Shown here: positions 45,285 through 58,277 of the stretch, one piece after another
Layout: the number at the start of each line of letters is the position of its first letter
Numbering within the stretch: position 1 is the first letter of the stretch
Assembly: GCA_946807835.1 (NCBI GenBank)
Contig: OX327683.1
Coordinates: forward strand, 37,507,001-37,571,000
Length of the DNA: 64,000 nucleotides
From: Ailanthus altissimus
Taxonomy: Eukaryota; Streptophyta; Magnoliopsida; Sapindales; Simaroubaceae
Reading direction: 5' to 3'
The notes under the pieces: model-generated
What the model was told of the DNA's origin: nothing
The model's database searches: none
Seen by the model: only the letters and a program-made list of their open reading frames with translations
Position numbers and translations under genes: made by a program

Positions 45285-48033
45285 TGTAGTAACCAGTATC
45301 CATAACCGGTAAGAATATGTATATTTATATATATAAATATACGTATTTTATTTGTATGTGGGTGATCCTTGATTTATATATTGTTATTAGTAGTGTTTTT
45401 ATAGGTTAAGGATATACTATTAGTATTGGGTTTATTTGCAAGACTTTGGAATTATTTTAGGGACCAAATTGTTATACTTTGAAAGTTTTGGGGGTGAATT
45501 CGTAAATACCAAAAATTAACCACTTAGTATAAAAATACACTTTTAAAAACCCTAATTCTCTCATTTTGGTCGAGCTACCCATTTTTAGAGAGAGAAGAGA
45601 GAAATAAAGGAGAGAGAAAGAGAAGAAGAAGAAGAAGAAAAAGAAGAAGAAAATGAGAATTTTGGATCTTTAGAGGTATATCACAACTAATTATCAATTT
45701 ATTGGTGTTAATTAAGTTAATTTCTTTAAGTTTTGATTTCTGGAAATATGTATAATTAAGGATTTGATGTGTATTTCGTTTGATGTTGTGAGAATTGATG
45801 ATGATCTATAAGATAGTTTGATAAATCATGATGAATTATGGAATTTCTGCTGGATAACCTCTTGATCTAGGAATTTTATAAATTGTTGTGATTCGATTCT
45901 GGTTTTTAATTTTGAGTATATGAAATTAGACATGTTTAGGATCATTTGAGACTTTGAATCGACTGAAAATCTCGGAAATTGAATTTGTAGTGAATTTACC
46001 AAAATGACCCTGGAATTCTGGAAATTTCCTGTGTAAACAGTATGATACAGTGGAAAATAATTTTTTGACCTGCTGAATGATCTTCAAAACTTAAGAATTT
46101 GTGGAATATGATAAGTTTATATGTCTAATATGATATACTCGGAATTGAGAATTTGGATCAATGTGGTTGAAGTGTTATGAATTTCTAAAGTGTATCAGCT
46201 CATTTTAGTATTTGATTAACAGATTTTTAAAGTTATGAAATAAAATAGTTTTAAAATACTTTTGGCAGTTATTTGGAAGCCAAATATTTATCATGGATTT
46301 AGATATGTGTCAAGAGTAATTATGTGGTAGTTTTATAATTTTTTAGTTAGTATATGATTTTATAAAATTGGGAGATTGAATACTGTTCAGTAAGTATCTT
46401 GATCCTGTCAGGTTTGTAGTTTGGATTCGATGGTGTGTATGGAATGGATTGTGTAGGAATTTTGATATAATATTCATATATAAGAAGTATATATGAGTCA
46501 AGAATGATATATTCTGATTTCGGAGTAATTGGACATCATTTGATGTATTAGAAATTTTTGTTAAGTGTAAGTGGTCAGAATGACAGGTTTTGAGAAACCA
46601 AATATTTAGACCAATTTGATGTGATAAATGCATTGTGTATAATTTTGTAAGCTATTTAAAGTATTTTGTGTGAATTGTGAGGCTTATGAAAGGATTAATC
46701 TCCATTGATAGGTTAAGGAGATTTAAGCCTTGTAGCTGAAAGTGTTAAGAGGTAAGTATACTAGACTTTTTACTGAAATCACAATAAACATAGTAATTGT
46801 TTTGTATGATTTTGCAAATAGGGTTAAGAATATGTTTATGTTATGTCAAAGTATATTTTGATATGAAATGTGAATATATGTTTCTGAATGTGAGCATTGA
46901 CATTGAGCATGGACATACATGTGTTTTTGTAAGTGAGCTTTCAAAATAAGATGTGTTTAATAAAGAAAGCTTTTGAAGTGTAATATGTCCATGAGAAATA
47001 TTTTGTATTTTGAGGGTACTTGAACTCACTGTTAACTTAGTAGGCATTTTATGTGATTGTGGAGCCTTTATGTGTGGCCTTTCCTTTGGGATTGGTATAT
47101 GTTATGTGTTCCGTATGTAGGGAGGATCTTATTGGTACCTAAAGGAAGAGTGAGTCATCACATTCGTGTGGTGGCGTATTGGTGCATGTGAGAGGACTCA
47201 CCGATGATCAGGGTGAGGGTTTGGCTTTTACCTTCGGGCATAAGCATTATATATGTGTTATTCGAGACCTCACTTGTACTATTCCTCTCATACGGTATGT
47301 CACCTACGAGTGACATTTGGCTCATTATGTGATATGTGATATGTAAGTCCTACTAAGTAGTAGTTGAGTGATGGTATTCCTATTATGTGTTTTGAAAGAA
47401 TGTGTAAGCGCTTACATGATATGTGATTTGATAAGATTATGATTTTGATTGATCACAGCATATCATACATATGCATTGTGTACATATATGTATTTGTATT
47501 TGATATATGAAAAATTAGTATGCTTACTGAGTTTTATACTCATTATAGTTTATGGTGATTTCAGGTAAATAAGGTACATGTGTGCTTAGCGGATTTGGCA
47601 AGGCTTCTGTTGTTCCTTGGGTTCCCTAAGTTGCTAGGTTGTTGTGTGTTTCATTTGGGGACACGTGGGATAGGATATTTGGTTTGTCCCTATTGAATAA
47701 ATACTTATGTATTATTTCATTGTGTGTGGCTGGATTTGATTTAAGTTTTCAAAGTGTGGTTACTAGTTGATTTCAAGTAAGAATTTGCAATGAATATATT
47801 CTGGGCTTCCGGTAACAAAGTTGCTACTGGTGACGTAGTAGAGTGTTAATCTCTGAGAAAACTCTGCGTATCTCCGGTTTAATAATTGTCCCAGTCATAA
47901 TTCAATTGCTATAATTCTGAAAGAAATTGAAATGAAAGTTTTAAATTTTGTGTAATATTATTTATGAGTGCACATGCAGTGAATGAATGTAAGTGATGTC
48001 GTGTGTCGGATCTTTTGGGTCTGGGGCGTGACA
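45285..48033 (+). repeat. Copy B 3' LTR
   Basis: It is 2749 bp and nearly identical to 38724-41460, with one additional 12-bp GAA-type unit near 45640. Confidence 0.95.
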
Positions 48034-50284
48034 AGAAGTCTTACCAAATTCGCTAAGCACACATGTACCTTATTTACCTGAAATCACCATAAATTATAAT
48101 GAGTATAAAACTTAGTAAGTATGCTAGTTTTTCATATATCAAATTACAAATACATATATATACACAATGCATATGTATAATATGCCTTGATAAATTAAAA
48201 TCATAATCTTATTAAATCACATGTCAGGTAAGCGCTCACATATTCTTTCAAAACGTATAATAGGAATACCATCACTCAACTACTACTTAGTAAGACTTTT
48301 ATATCACATATCACATAATGAGCCAAATGTCACTCGTAGATGACATACCGTATGAGAGGAGTAGTATAAGTGAAGTGTCAATTATACATATATAATGTTC
48401 ATGCCCGAAGGTAAGAGCCAAACCCTCACCTTGATCATCGGTGAGTCCTCTCACATACACCAATACGCCACTACATAAATGTGATTACTCATTCTTCCTT
48501 AAGGTACCAATAGGATCCTCCCTATATGCGGAACACATAACATATACCAATCCCGTAGGAAAAGCCACACATAAAGGTTTCACAAATCACTTAAGATGCA
48601 TACTAAGTCAACAGTGAATTCAAGCATCCTCAAAATATAAAATGTTTCTCATGAACATATTATACTTCAAAAGTTTTTTTTGTTAAACACATTTTATTTT
48701 AAAAGCTCACTTTCAAAAACACATATATGTCCATGTTCACATTCATAAACACATGTCTTTCACATTTCATATCAAAATATAATTTGACATAACATAAACA
48801 TATTCCTAAAAACATTTACAAAATCATACATAACAATTAGTATGTTTATTGTGATTTCAATAAAAGTATAATATACTTACCTCTTACCACTTTTGGGTAT
48901 AAGGCTTAATTCTCTTTAATCTACCAATGGAGATTAATCATTTCATAAGCCTTGACATTCACACAAAATACTATAAATAACTAACAAAATTACACATATT
49001 GCACTTATCACATTGAATTTGTCTAATTACTTGGGTTTTTAAAATCTGTCATTCTGACCACTTACACTTAACAAAATTTTCTTATACATCAAATAATTTC
49101 CAATTACTCCAAAATCAGAATATATCTTTCTTAACTCATATATTCTCATTATATATGAATATTATATCATAATTTCTACACAATCCATTCCATAAACACC
49201 ATCAAATCCAAACTATTATCCTGACATGATCAATATATTTACTGAATAGTATTTAGTCTCTATATTTTATAAAATCATATACTAACTCAAAAATTATAAA
49301 ACTACCACAAAATTACTCCTGACACATATCTCAATTCATGATAAATATTTCACTTCAAAATCTCTGCCAAAAGTATTATAAAACTATTTTATTTCATAAT
49401 TTTAAAAATCTGCTAATCAAATACTGCAATGAGCTGATATACATTGAAAAATCATAACAATTTAACCACATTGATCTAAATTCTCAATTTGTAATTTTTG
49501 AAGATCATTCAGTAGATCAACAATTATTTGTCACTGTATCATACTGTTAACACATGAAATTTTTAGAATTTCTGGGTCATTTTGGTAAATTCACTACAAA
49601 TTCAATTTCTAAAATTTTTAATCGATTCAAAGTCTCAAATTATTTTAAACATGTCTAATTTCATATTATCAAAAGTCAAAATCAGAATAAAAAAACAACA
49701 ATTTATAAAATTTTCGAATCAAGAGACTATTAAGTAAAAATTCTGTAATTCATTATGATTTATAAAGTTATCTACACAATCATCATCAATTCTAAATATA
49801 TCTTACAAATCCACATCAAATCCCCAAAATTTTCATATTTTCAGAAATCAAAACTTAAATTAATTAACTAAATTAACACCAATAAACTAAGAAAGGGTTA
49901 TATTATATATCTTAAAGTTTAAATTCTAAATTTCTTATTCTTTTTTTTATTCCTATTCTCTTTCTCTTTTTTCTCACTCTAAGAGAGGTGGCTCGGCCAA
50001 AATGAGTGAATTAGGGTTACAAATATATATTTTTATACTAAGAGGCTAATTTTTAGTATTTATGAATTAGCCTCCAAAACTTTTAAAATATTACAAATTG
50101 GTCCCTAAAATAAATCTAAAGTCTTGCAAATAAACCCAATATTAATAGTAGGTTCTTAATCTATACAAACACTACTAATAACAATAAATAAATCAATAAT
50201 CACTCACATACAAATAAAATATGTATATTTATATATATAAATATTTATTATTACCGATTGTGGATAAATGCTTACTACAACATC

Positions 50285-52440
50285 ACTTACACGTTGTTTT
50301 GACGACGCAAGTTATTAGCGTGCACTGTTTAATAATAAATATTTTTTGGATATATGACATTTGGACTCCTGTTATAATGAAAGTGATATTTTACTCGCTT
50401 GTTTTTAAAAATTACCTATTTTTACCAAATTTTTATAATTTTTTTCTGTTAAATTTGATGGAATGACTTATTTTTAAAAAAAATTTCTTATTGCCAATTA
50501 GTATTATTGACAACTTTTACTTTTATCAAATTTTTAAAAATGAATAATTCAATCAAATTTAACAAAAAAAATTTACAAAAAATAGATAATTTTAAAAACA
50601 GGGTAAGTAAACTGTCACCATTTTTTATAATATGAGGTCCCACGTATCATTTTCTCATAATATTTTGATTGTGTTTAAGACACCCTAGCAATTTATAGTA
50701 CTACCATTTTTCTCGAAAACAATGAAAAATCGAGATTCACACTTTCATTTATAATAAAAAGCAAGACCTAAATACATAAGTTTACATATATTTATGCCAC
50801 CCAAGTTCAACTTTGGAGAGGTAAGGGGATAAAAAATCCTTTATACTTGGGCATACTCCCATTATCTAAAAAAAAAAATTGAAGTAAAAAAGGAAAATAA
50901 ATGTACGGATTGATTACAAATGTGACTATATTTTGATTAGTTGTGAATATATTTAGTATTTCGTATATAAAATTTTTTATTTCGAAAAAAAATTAGTGTT
51001 TTTTGATAAAATTTTCATCTCGGTCCAAAATTTAAAATAATAAAAAAATACTTTTCTCTTTAATTAAACATCTTGATCTTGCAACCGCGTAGTTCAACTT
51101 ATTGGAAGATGATATAGAAAAAAAGAAAAAAGAAAAACAACATTCCAAAACACAATTATTACTAAAACTTAGGGATCATTTCTTTTGGTTTTGTAAATAA
51201 CCAAACCAAATTTTGAGAGATGGAATATGTTGATGTTGAGATGGTAAAAATATCCGCCCACGAAAGTGTACCCACATTTGGAAGAATTTTATAAGGTTTA
51301 AAGCAAATTTGGTACGAATTTAATATATAAAATGAAAACTCATAGTAGATTTTGTATAAGTACATATTTGATATAAAATTCACAGATATCCGTTGTGAAT
51401 ATCCGTCTAATTGCAAATATTACTATTTTTATTTTTTTAGAAAAAAATAATTTTTTTAACAATTTTAAGTTAAAACTTAAATGTAGACTTAGTTTAATTT
51501 TATTACTTATATTTTATAAGATTAAACACTTAAACTTCCTCTAGTTGTCTTTTTCGTTATAGTAAATTTTAGATTTTTTTATTTTCGTCTTCTTCTCAGA
51601 CTTACAGCTCAAATAGGGTGAGTTTATTATTTATTTATTTGGTGAATTTTATTATTTATTTATTTTTATGGCAAATCATAACATTTTTTTTTTGTTTGGA
51701 AGAACAAAATTCTTAAAAGATTAAATACCAACTTATATTATTCTACAAATAAAAGTATTTCTGACTTATAATCCAATCATTTCATAGTTTCTCATCACAA
51801 CAAAAAGAACAATCCAACCGCAACACTCATTAGTAGGAAATAAATATGATGATATTAATGATTTATTATGTAAAATAATTTGATTATTTTATAATATTAT
51901 TATTAATTTTTAATGTGTTCTTATTGAATAGATGGAAGTTGGTAACAATTTATTATTTTCAACGAGTGATGAAAGTTCCGTGCTAGTAATGCAAATAAAT
52001 TTTTAATAATAAAAATTGAGATAAATTCAAACTAAATATCAACGATACTTTAAAAAAGTATAAATAACATGAGTAAAATTACTATATTTTAATTGATATT
52101 TTTTTTAAATTAATGAAATGACTATAAATTTATAATTGTTAATTTTATAAATTTTTATTTAAATAAATTTTTTTATATTATATAAATTTAAAATTTATTT
52201 AAAATTTATAGAGATAACTTGTTGTACGTTTAGTAATAAGTATAACTTGTTAAAGCAAATTTAATAATAAAATTTTAACTCATAATAAATTTGAGAAGAA
52301 TTTGATATTTTATTTTTTAAATAAATATAAATATATTTTTAAGGATATTCATTTTAAGCGCATTCTGCTGACATTCCTACGTAGATGTAGAAAATACGAA
52401 TCGTACGAGTTTAGTTAACCTCTGAAGTCGCCATTGCTTC
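50285..52440. other. Intergenic AT-rich DNA
   Basis: No gene or complete element seen. The open frames at 50221-50466 and 51162-51416 have no recognisable domain; the first straddles an LTR end. Confidence 0.55.
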
Positions 52441-52452
52441 CGAAGTCAATAC

Positions 52453-52478
52453 TGGGCCGGACCCATTTTTTAGGCCCA
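52453..52478 (+). promoter_or_regulatory. Paired site II elements upstream of LCMT1
   Basis: TGGGCC at 52453-52458 and its inverse GGCCCA at 52473-52478, about 400 bp before the LCMT1 start. Site II motifs are common in constitutively active plant promoters. Confidence 0.45.
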
Positions 52479-52867
52479 AATATATAGGCCTCAACATGCT
52501 CGTGAATTCACGCAACCGAGCGTCCCAGCCGCACTATTAACACAAAAAACCAATAGAATTTTGCCACGTTATCAATTAGTCTTCGCAACTGTTTTGAAGT
52601 GGCAAGTTATAAGTGGTTTATTTTCTATAGGAGTATGGCGATAGAAACACCATACAGAATCTCCTGTACATGACGCCTTTGGAGGGAATTATCTCGTGCA
52701 TTCGAAAGGGCTCGCAAGCGCGCTTTAGAGATAGTATACACAAACGCGCCTTTGTCAACGTTCAACGGCGTCGTTTCAAGTTTTGCCTCTTACGCTTCCA
52801 GATATATGAAGAATATGATCCCTGTTAACACCTCGAATCATCTCTCACAAACACCGGCAGTTCGAAG

Positions 52868-55800
52868 ATGGCCAATCCCCTTGCTGATTCGAATAGCAAC
52901 AGAGCAGCCGTTCAAGCCACAAACGACGACGCTTCTGCCAGTAAACTGTACGTTGCTCTTCCTCCTTTTATTCCTTGTAACTAATTTTGTCGGTAAAGGA
53001 AAATAGAAGAAAAACGAAACTCATGCGACGTCTTGTTTATTGAAAGAAACGTACTCTACCAATTTAAAGAATTGAATCATCTTGTTTCATTGGAAATTGA
53101 TGGAGACAAACAATGAATTAATGAAGTGCTGTAGATTTGTAGCTGGTTCCTTATTCAATCTAATGGCTTACGGTACGTTTTGAAGGTCGTGTGTCAAGAA
53201 GGGATATATGAAAGATGACTACACCCATTTATTCGTAAGAAGACCCGTGAGGAGATCTCCCATAATTAACCGTGGTATGACTTAGTTACTCTTCCTTAGA
53301 AAAAGTACGGTACTTCACTGTTTTCTCTTTGTAAATTATCCTTAGATTTTGATTTGTCTGCTTTTGCTTTCCCCTGTTTAAAGGTTACTTTGCTCGTTGG
53401 GCTGCTCTTAGAAAGCTTCTTTATCAGTTTCTTGATTGTCATACAAAGAAGCAGATATTGTCACTTGGAGCTGGCTTTGATACTACATTTTTCCAATTAC
53501 AGGTTCCTGAGTTTCTGTCTTCCTCTCTTTTTTTTTTTGCTGAGAGGATAGTTGCCCATGAACATATATGTTCCCTGTTGTATTTTGTCCTCCCAGCACC
53601 GGATAAAGGTCCACTGTGTATTGAGATCTGTTAAGTTGTTGATGTGTGTTAAAACTTCCCCTCCATGTTTGTATGGTTGTTATTACCTTTTTGTGGAATT
53701 GTGTTTCAGTTCTTTTGCTGAGTTATTTTCTTTTGACAGGATGAGGGCAAAGCACCAGATTTATATGTGGAATTGGATTTTATAGAGGTGCAAATTTGAA
53801 TATTTAGTTAACTCAATTTTGGGTTCTCTTGGCAACTTGCTTCCTTTTATGGTATGGACAAGTCTTGTCTGCTGAGTTAGGTTGAGTTTTAAAAGTTACA
53901 GTGTGAGACTGAAACTTTGAAGCATCATATAGCCGTCTAAGAGCAATATGTAATTGTCTGCATTTTTTTTTAACTTTTATAGCACACAAGAAATATAATT
54001 TATGTGGTATTTGTTTATTAGTTACTAATATTTAAAAAACTGTTGGTTAGGTAACTAGTAAGAAGGCAGCACTTATCGAAACATATAGTCAGTTGAAGGA
54101 CAAAGTTGGTGCAACAGCATCAATCTCTCAAGGTAACTACCACGGATAACTCAAGCCATGGCTCCAGGACAGTACTCTTTAACATATTGACTGATCAGAA
54201 ATGTTTTGAAGTATTTGCTTGGTTTGTCATTTATTGGTATGATGGTTGCATAGCAGCTATGTTCTGTCATTCACTGGTAACTTTATACAAAATTTCCTTA
54301 GCAAATGCTCTTCCAACTCATTTCTTTATGTCATTGAGATTGCAAAACAATGCGATAGAAGAGCTAACTGTTCTGTTTGCATTATATCTATCTGTGACTT
54401 TGTAGAGAAAGGAGAAGTGCTTAGTGATCATTACAAGCTACTTCCTGTGGATTTGCGGGATATACAAAAGTTAAATGATGTCATAAGTTTGGCTAATATG
54501 GATCCAAGGTAGGTGCACAGAATTCTCTTTTTCTGTAGTTAGTTTCATTATGCTGCTTTTCTCACTCCACCTTTTATTTTTTAATTAATTGATGCCTCTC
54601 TTAAGACAATTCAGTTAGTAAAATTTTATGCTATTGATTAGGGGTTCTTTTAGGATACCTACTAGGATGGTTCCAGCTGTTTTTAATTCCTTTCATGCAT
54701 CTTTACTTGTCAAAAGGATTCTAGTTGATATCTGTAGTATTGAGGTTATATCATATCCAACTTAGGGTGAAAACTATAATGGTTTGTAACTTTAGATTTT
54801 ATTCTAATTCTACTACTTGCCCCCTTTGATTTCTGAGCCTTGGAAATTTTACATCTAAGAAATTTTATTTTATTTTGTTGTCATATTTATTTATGTATTT
54901 ATTTTGTATTTTATGTATGGGTTCTAATATTCATCCTAAAGGAGTGATTGAGTTGCTTCATTCTGATGTTTTATCAGCCTGCCGACATTTATAACTGCAG
55001 AATGTGTTTTAATATACCTGGATCCGGATTCCAGCCGTGCTATAGTAGGTTGGGCTTCAAAAGCATTTTCAACAGCAGTGTTTTTCTTATATGAACAGGT
55101 TCTATGCCTAATCAGACTCCAAGTTATCTTTTTGTTGCAAATTCCATGGTTGTTAAAATTTAATTTGGTTCTTTAACAGATCCATCCAGATGATGCTTTT
55201 GGGCAGCAAATGATCAGAAATTTGGAGGTTTGTTTCTTCTCTTTTGAAAATATATAATATTAAAAAAAATTGTTAGTAGGGATTATTCGTTGAGCCATTT
55301 CCATTTCTCATTCAACTACGGGGGTGGATTTATTTGGGCGCTAGACATTTTCTTTTCTTCTTTTGTCTCTAATGTGGGTTTTTGTGTAGTTGATGTGAGG
55401 TGGAAAATATATTGAAAGAAGGGTGAGATTATGAAGTTGTCTTACATGAAGGGTTGAAGAATATAGTTCTAATTAACTTTCTCTTTAATAATTTATTTGG
55501 TTATATGGTTTTAAAAAACTAAAAATAATTTGCCTTCCCCTGTGATCTGCCTTGCATAAGGTGGACCTGTTGCTTTGGGTGTTTTCTAATTTTGTAGACT
55601 CCATAGGAAATTAGAACAGTGCTTATAATTCTCATTTTAATGTCAAATATTAAATTGTTGTGAGTACCGTTAGGATGTTTCACCAGTCTTCTAAAATTTG
55701 TGTTCCAGGAAGTCCAGATGGATAAATAACATATGCTTGTTTATTTCAGAGTCGTGGTTGTGGACTCTTGGGCATTTATGCTACACCAACACTACATGCA

Positions 55801-58277
55801 AAGGAAAAACTATTTCTTGACCAGGGTTGGCAGGTATATCTTCCAGATAAATGCATAGATTGTACATGAATGATGCATTGCTTGTTTTTAATTGAAGGTA
55901 ACCCGAAATCATAGTAGAGGAGTCGTCTAGGCAGGAGAAGAGAAGCTGGAAATACCAGTTAGTTTCTTGATGTGACACATCTGATTTAAATCATTGAAGG
56001 ATGAATTTTATATCAATAGGCAAATCATAAAATCACATAGGCAGTGCAAGTTATATAAGGACAGTGGAAGTGGGCAGATAGCTTGGCATTCTAATGGATT
56101 TATTTTTTATCCTTGAATTTTATAAGAACCTTTTAAACAGTGGAATTTATCATTTTGTTTACATAGCTAGAGTAAATACTTAAAATTTCTTGTATATAAG
56201 ACTTTATCAAAGATGACATTTTCTGATGTTTTGATTTTCTTTCATTCCTTTTCCGGCTTCAGTTTTACTTTTTAACCTAATATTTTCCATTATTAGTTTC
56301 TGATTTCTCATGTTTTTGTGATATTTACTTTTTGAGGTATCAGCAAGCTGTTGCCTGGGACATGTTGAGAGTTTATAGTACTTTTATTGATGCTCAAGAA
56401 AGACGCAGGTATCTGTTTTATTTATCTTGAAAAATATTTCAGCCGATTTGGTACAAAAGTTTGATATGGGATCAAGTGCAAACTTCATGGAGATGGTGTC
56501 CTCATTTGTTCCTGCAAGTCTAGAATGTGTTTTCTTCTTTGTCTGGTCTAAATATATGTGCTTAACACATCTAATAATAAATTCTATATGTATTTGCATT
56601 AGAATAAACCTGTTTCCTGATGGCCTACTTGCTTTGGTATCTACCTTTTGATGTGCTAGAGTTCTTATATCATGTGTTTCATGGAAACTAGCACAAAAAA
56701 AGGTTTAAAAGTGACTTAGATTTTTCTATTATTTAGGGAAGATTAGAAAATTTGAGGACAAAAAAGGACTTGTTTGAATGGCACTTGTAAACTGGTTGAT
56801 TACCTAAATAAAAACGTCCAAGTCCTCTGCATATCATGCTCCCCCCTTCTAGGATTTTATTTCCACTTTATGTATAGAACTGTGGTTTCAATCCAGTAAT
56901 GTCAGTTTGAAACTGCCTTTTTAGTTACCCTATTTTCAAAGCATGAGGATCTTATCCGATTAATATAGAAACACCCATGCAAGTATACACTTAAGGAGGT
57001 GTGCATGCATGTTAATTATAGTCATGCAAATGGTATTTACTATCTGTTATGAATTTATCAGCATGAGTCAGAGTATCTCCTGATATGTAATTTCTGAATT
57101 AGCCAAATTTCATGTTTAATTGCATAGTGTTTATTTCTAACAGTTTAAATATATTTTAAAAAGAAAAACTAAAACTTTGGTATCTTCTCTTTTTTGATTT
57201 GGGCCACGTGCTTGTGTGTGTGCCACTGCTTCCTTTACCAGAAAGTAGAATCCCTGGGTTGTCTTTGGGAAGTCTTCTTTTTACGATTCTATTTGAATCA
57301 TTTATAGGATATAAAGGGAATTCCTCTCTATGTTGTCCGTCTCTATGCTCTTTTTATGTGCACTTTTCATTGGAAAGACTACCATTTTCTTCTGGAATTT
57401 TCTTGCAACTGATTTTCTGGTGTTTAGGATTGAAAGGCTGGAATTGTTCGATGAATTTGAAGAATGGCACATGATGCAGGCAAGTAAATCCCTCATTCCT
57501 GTTGTGGAAGACATCAAATTCTTGCTATTAGTTAATAACAGGATCTGCCTTCTACTCTGGACCTCAGAGAGAGAGGTCTCTGGCCACTCCAGCCTAGTTG
57601 TGTGGGCCTGCTAGTAACCAAGGTCCCATTGTTAATTGGGAGGCTGACTTGCTGCTCACATGGTCTAGTGATGGTTGCATAACTGTCAGCTTGTGTCACC
57701 ATACTCATTATTAGTTTATTATTCTATTAATTATTAATTTTCGTAACATACTGCTGATTTTCAGGAGCACTATTGTGTTGCTTATGCAATCAATGATGCC
57801 ATGGTATGTCCATTTCTAAACCTCAATGCCTCTCTAGCTTGTCTATTATGATGTGCTGTATCCTCTATAATATTGATTTTCCTCTGTGTCTTGCTCTGCA
57901 TTTTTGTAGAACTATATTTCCAAGTACCAGTTAAATAATTGTGAACAATTTTCCTACAGCATGTATCTTGATTAGGGCACTCCACCTCTGGTGCCCAAAC
58001 TTTGATTTAGATCACTCTATTTAATAGTAAAAGAAAATATCCTGAAAATCAATTAATTGAATCTAATTGAAGCTTGTTCATTTGGTTCACTGCATGATTT
58101 AGCTGTCTACTTAAATGGTGACAGAATGAGATATATAGATCACTTTATTTTGGTGAATAAATTCACAGGTTACTTTGACACCAGAATGATAAGAATTGAC
58201 AGTTTGACGGACAGATTTCTTGTTTTCTCTTCATGATTCAGGGGTTGTTTGGGGATTTTGGTTTTCCCAAAGGCTAA
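52868..58277 (+). CDS. LCMT1: Leucine carboxyl methyltransferase 1 (PP2A methyltransferase)
   Basis: Thirteen coding exons: 52868-52947, 53186-53274, 53384-53502, 53740-53787, 54051-54132, 54406-54508, 54978-55098, 55180-55227, 55750-55833, 56344-56408, 57428-57479, 57765-57803 and 58242-58277. They join in phase to 966 nt, or 321 residues, near the usual 330. The enzyme uses S-adenosylmethionine to methylate the C-terminal leucine of the PP2A catalytic subunit, which controls holoenzyme assembly; the Arabidopsis protein (SBI1) acts in brassinosteroid signalling. Visible motifs: [17 protein letters not shown] at the N-terminus, the cofactor loop [10 protein letters not shown] (83-91), VELDF (106-110) with the acidic residue expected to bind the ribose, LPVDLRDI, and the C-terminal [13 protein letters not shown] then [11 protein letters not shown]. 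Intron 11 has a GC donor. The start is the ATG giving [21 protein letters not shown]. Sure of identity; the 5' end of the transcript is not visible. Confidence 0.96.

Larger units (their letters stand above)
38724..48033 (+). mobile_element. LARD-type LTR retrotransposon carrying cargo genes, copy B
   Basis: A full-length 9310-bp element inserted in an LTR of its own family, flanked by the perfect duplication AGAAG (38719-38723 and 48034-48038). The LTRs are 2737 and 2749 bp; I found one 12-bp GAA-repeat indel and about four substitutions between them. Primer site (41469-41480) and polypurine tract (45271-45284) give + sense. The 3824-bp interior has no gag or pol but two open cargo genes on the minus strand. 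Orientation is opposite to copy A, so the two form a large inverted pair around CSN7. Its LTRs lack about 105 bp present in copy A, with short direct repeats (catt) at the deletion ends. Confidence 0.94.
35611..50279 (-). mobile_element. Older solo LTR of the cargo-element family, split by two insertions
   Basis: The parts 35611-35849, 38659-38723 and 48039-50279, read in series, make one LTR of about 2.55 kb related to copy A's LTR (start TGCCACGCCC, end TTACTACA). It is flanked by the perfect duplication ACATC (35606-35610 and 50280-50284). It is interrupted by the second solo LTR (35850-38653) and by copy B (38724-48033). Many small differences from copy A show that it is the oldest of the three. 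No internal region remains. Confidence 0.9.

Noticed and set aside
54106..57614. Open frames of 60-100 codons within the LCMT1 gene
   Set aside because: They are exon and intron read-through; the spliced exons account for the coding parts.
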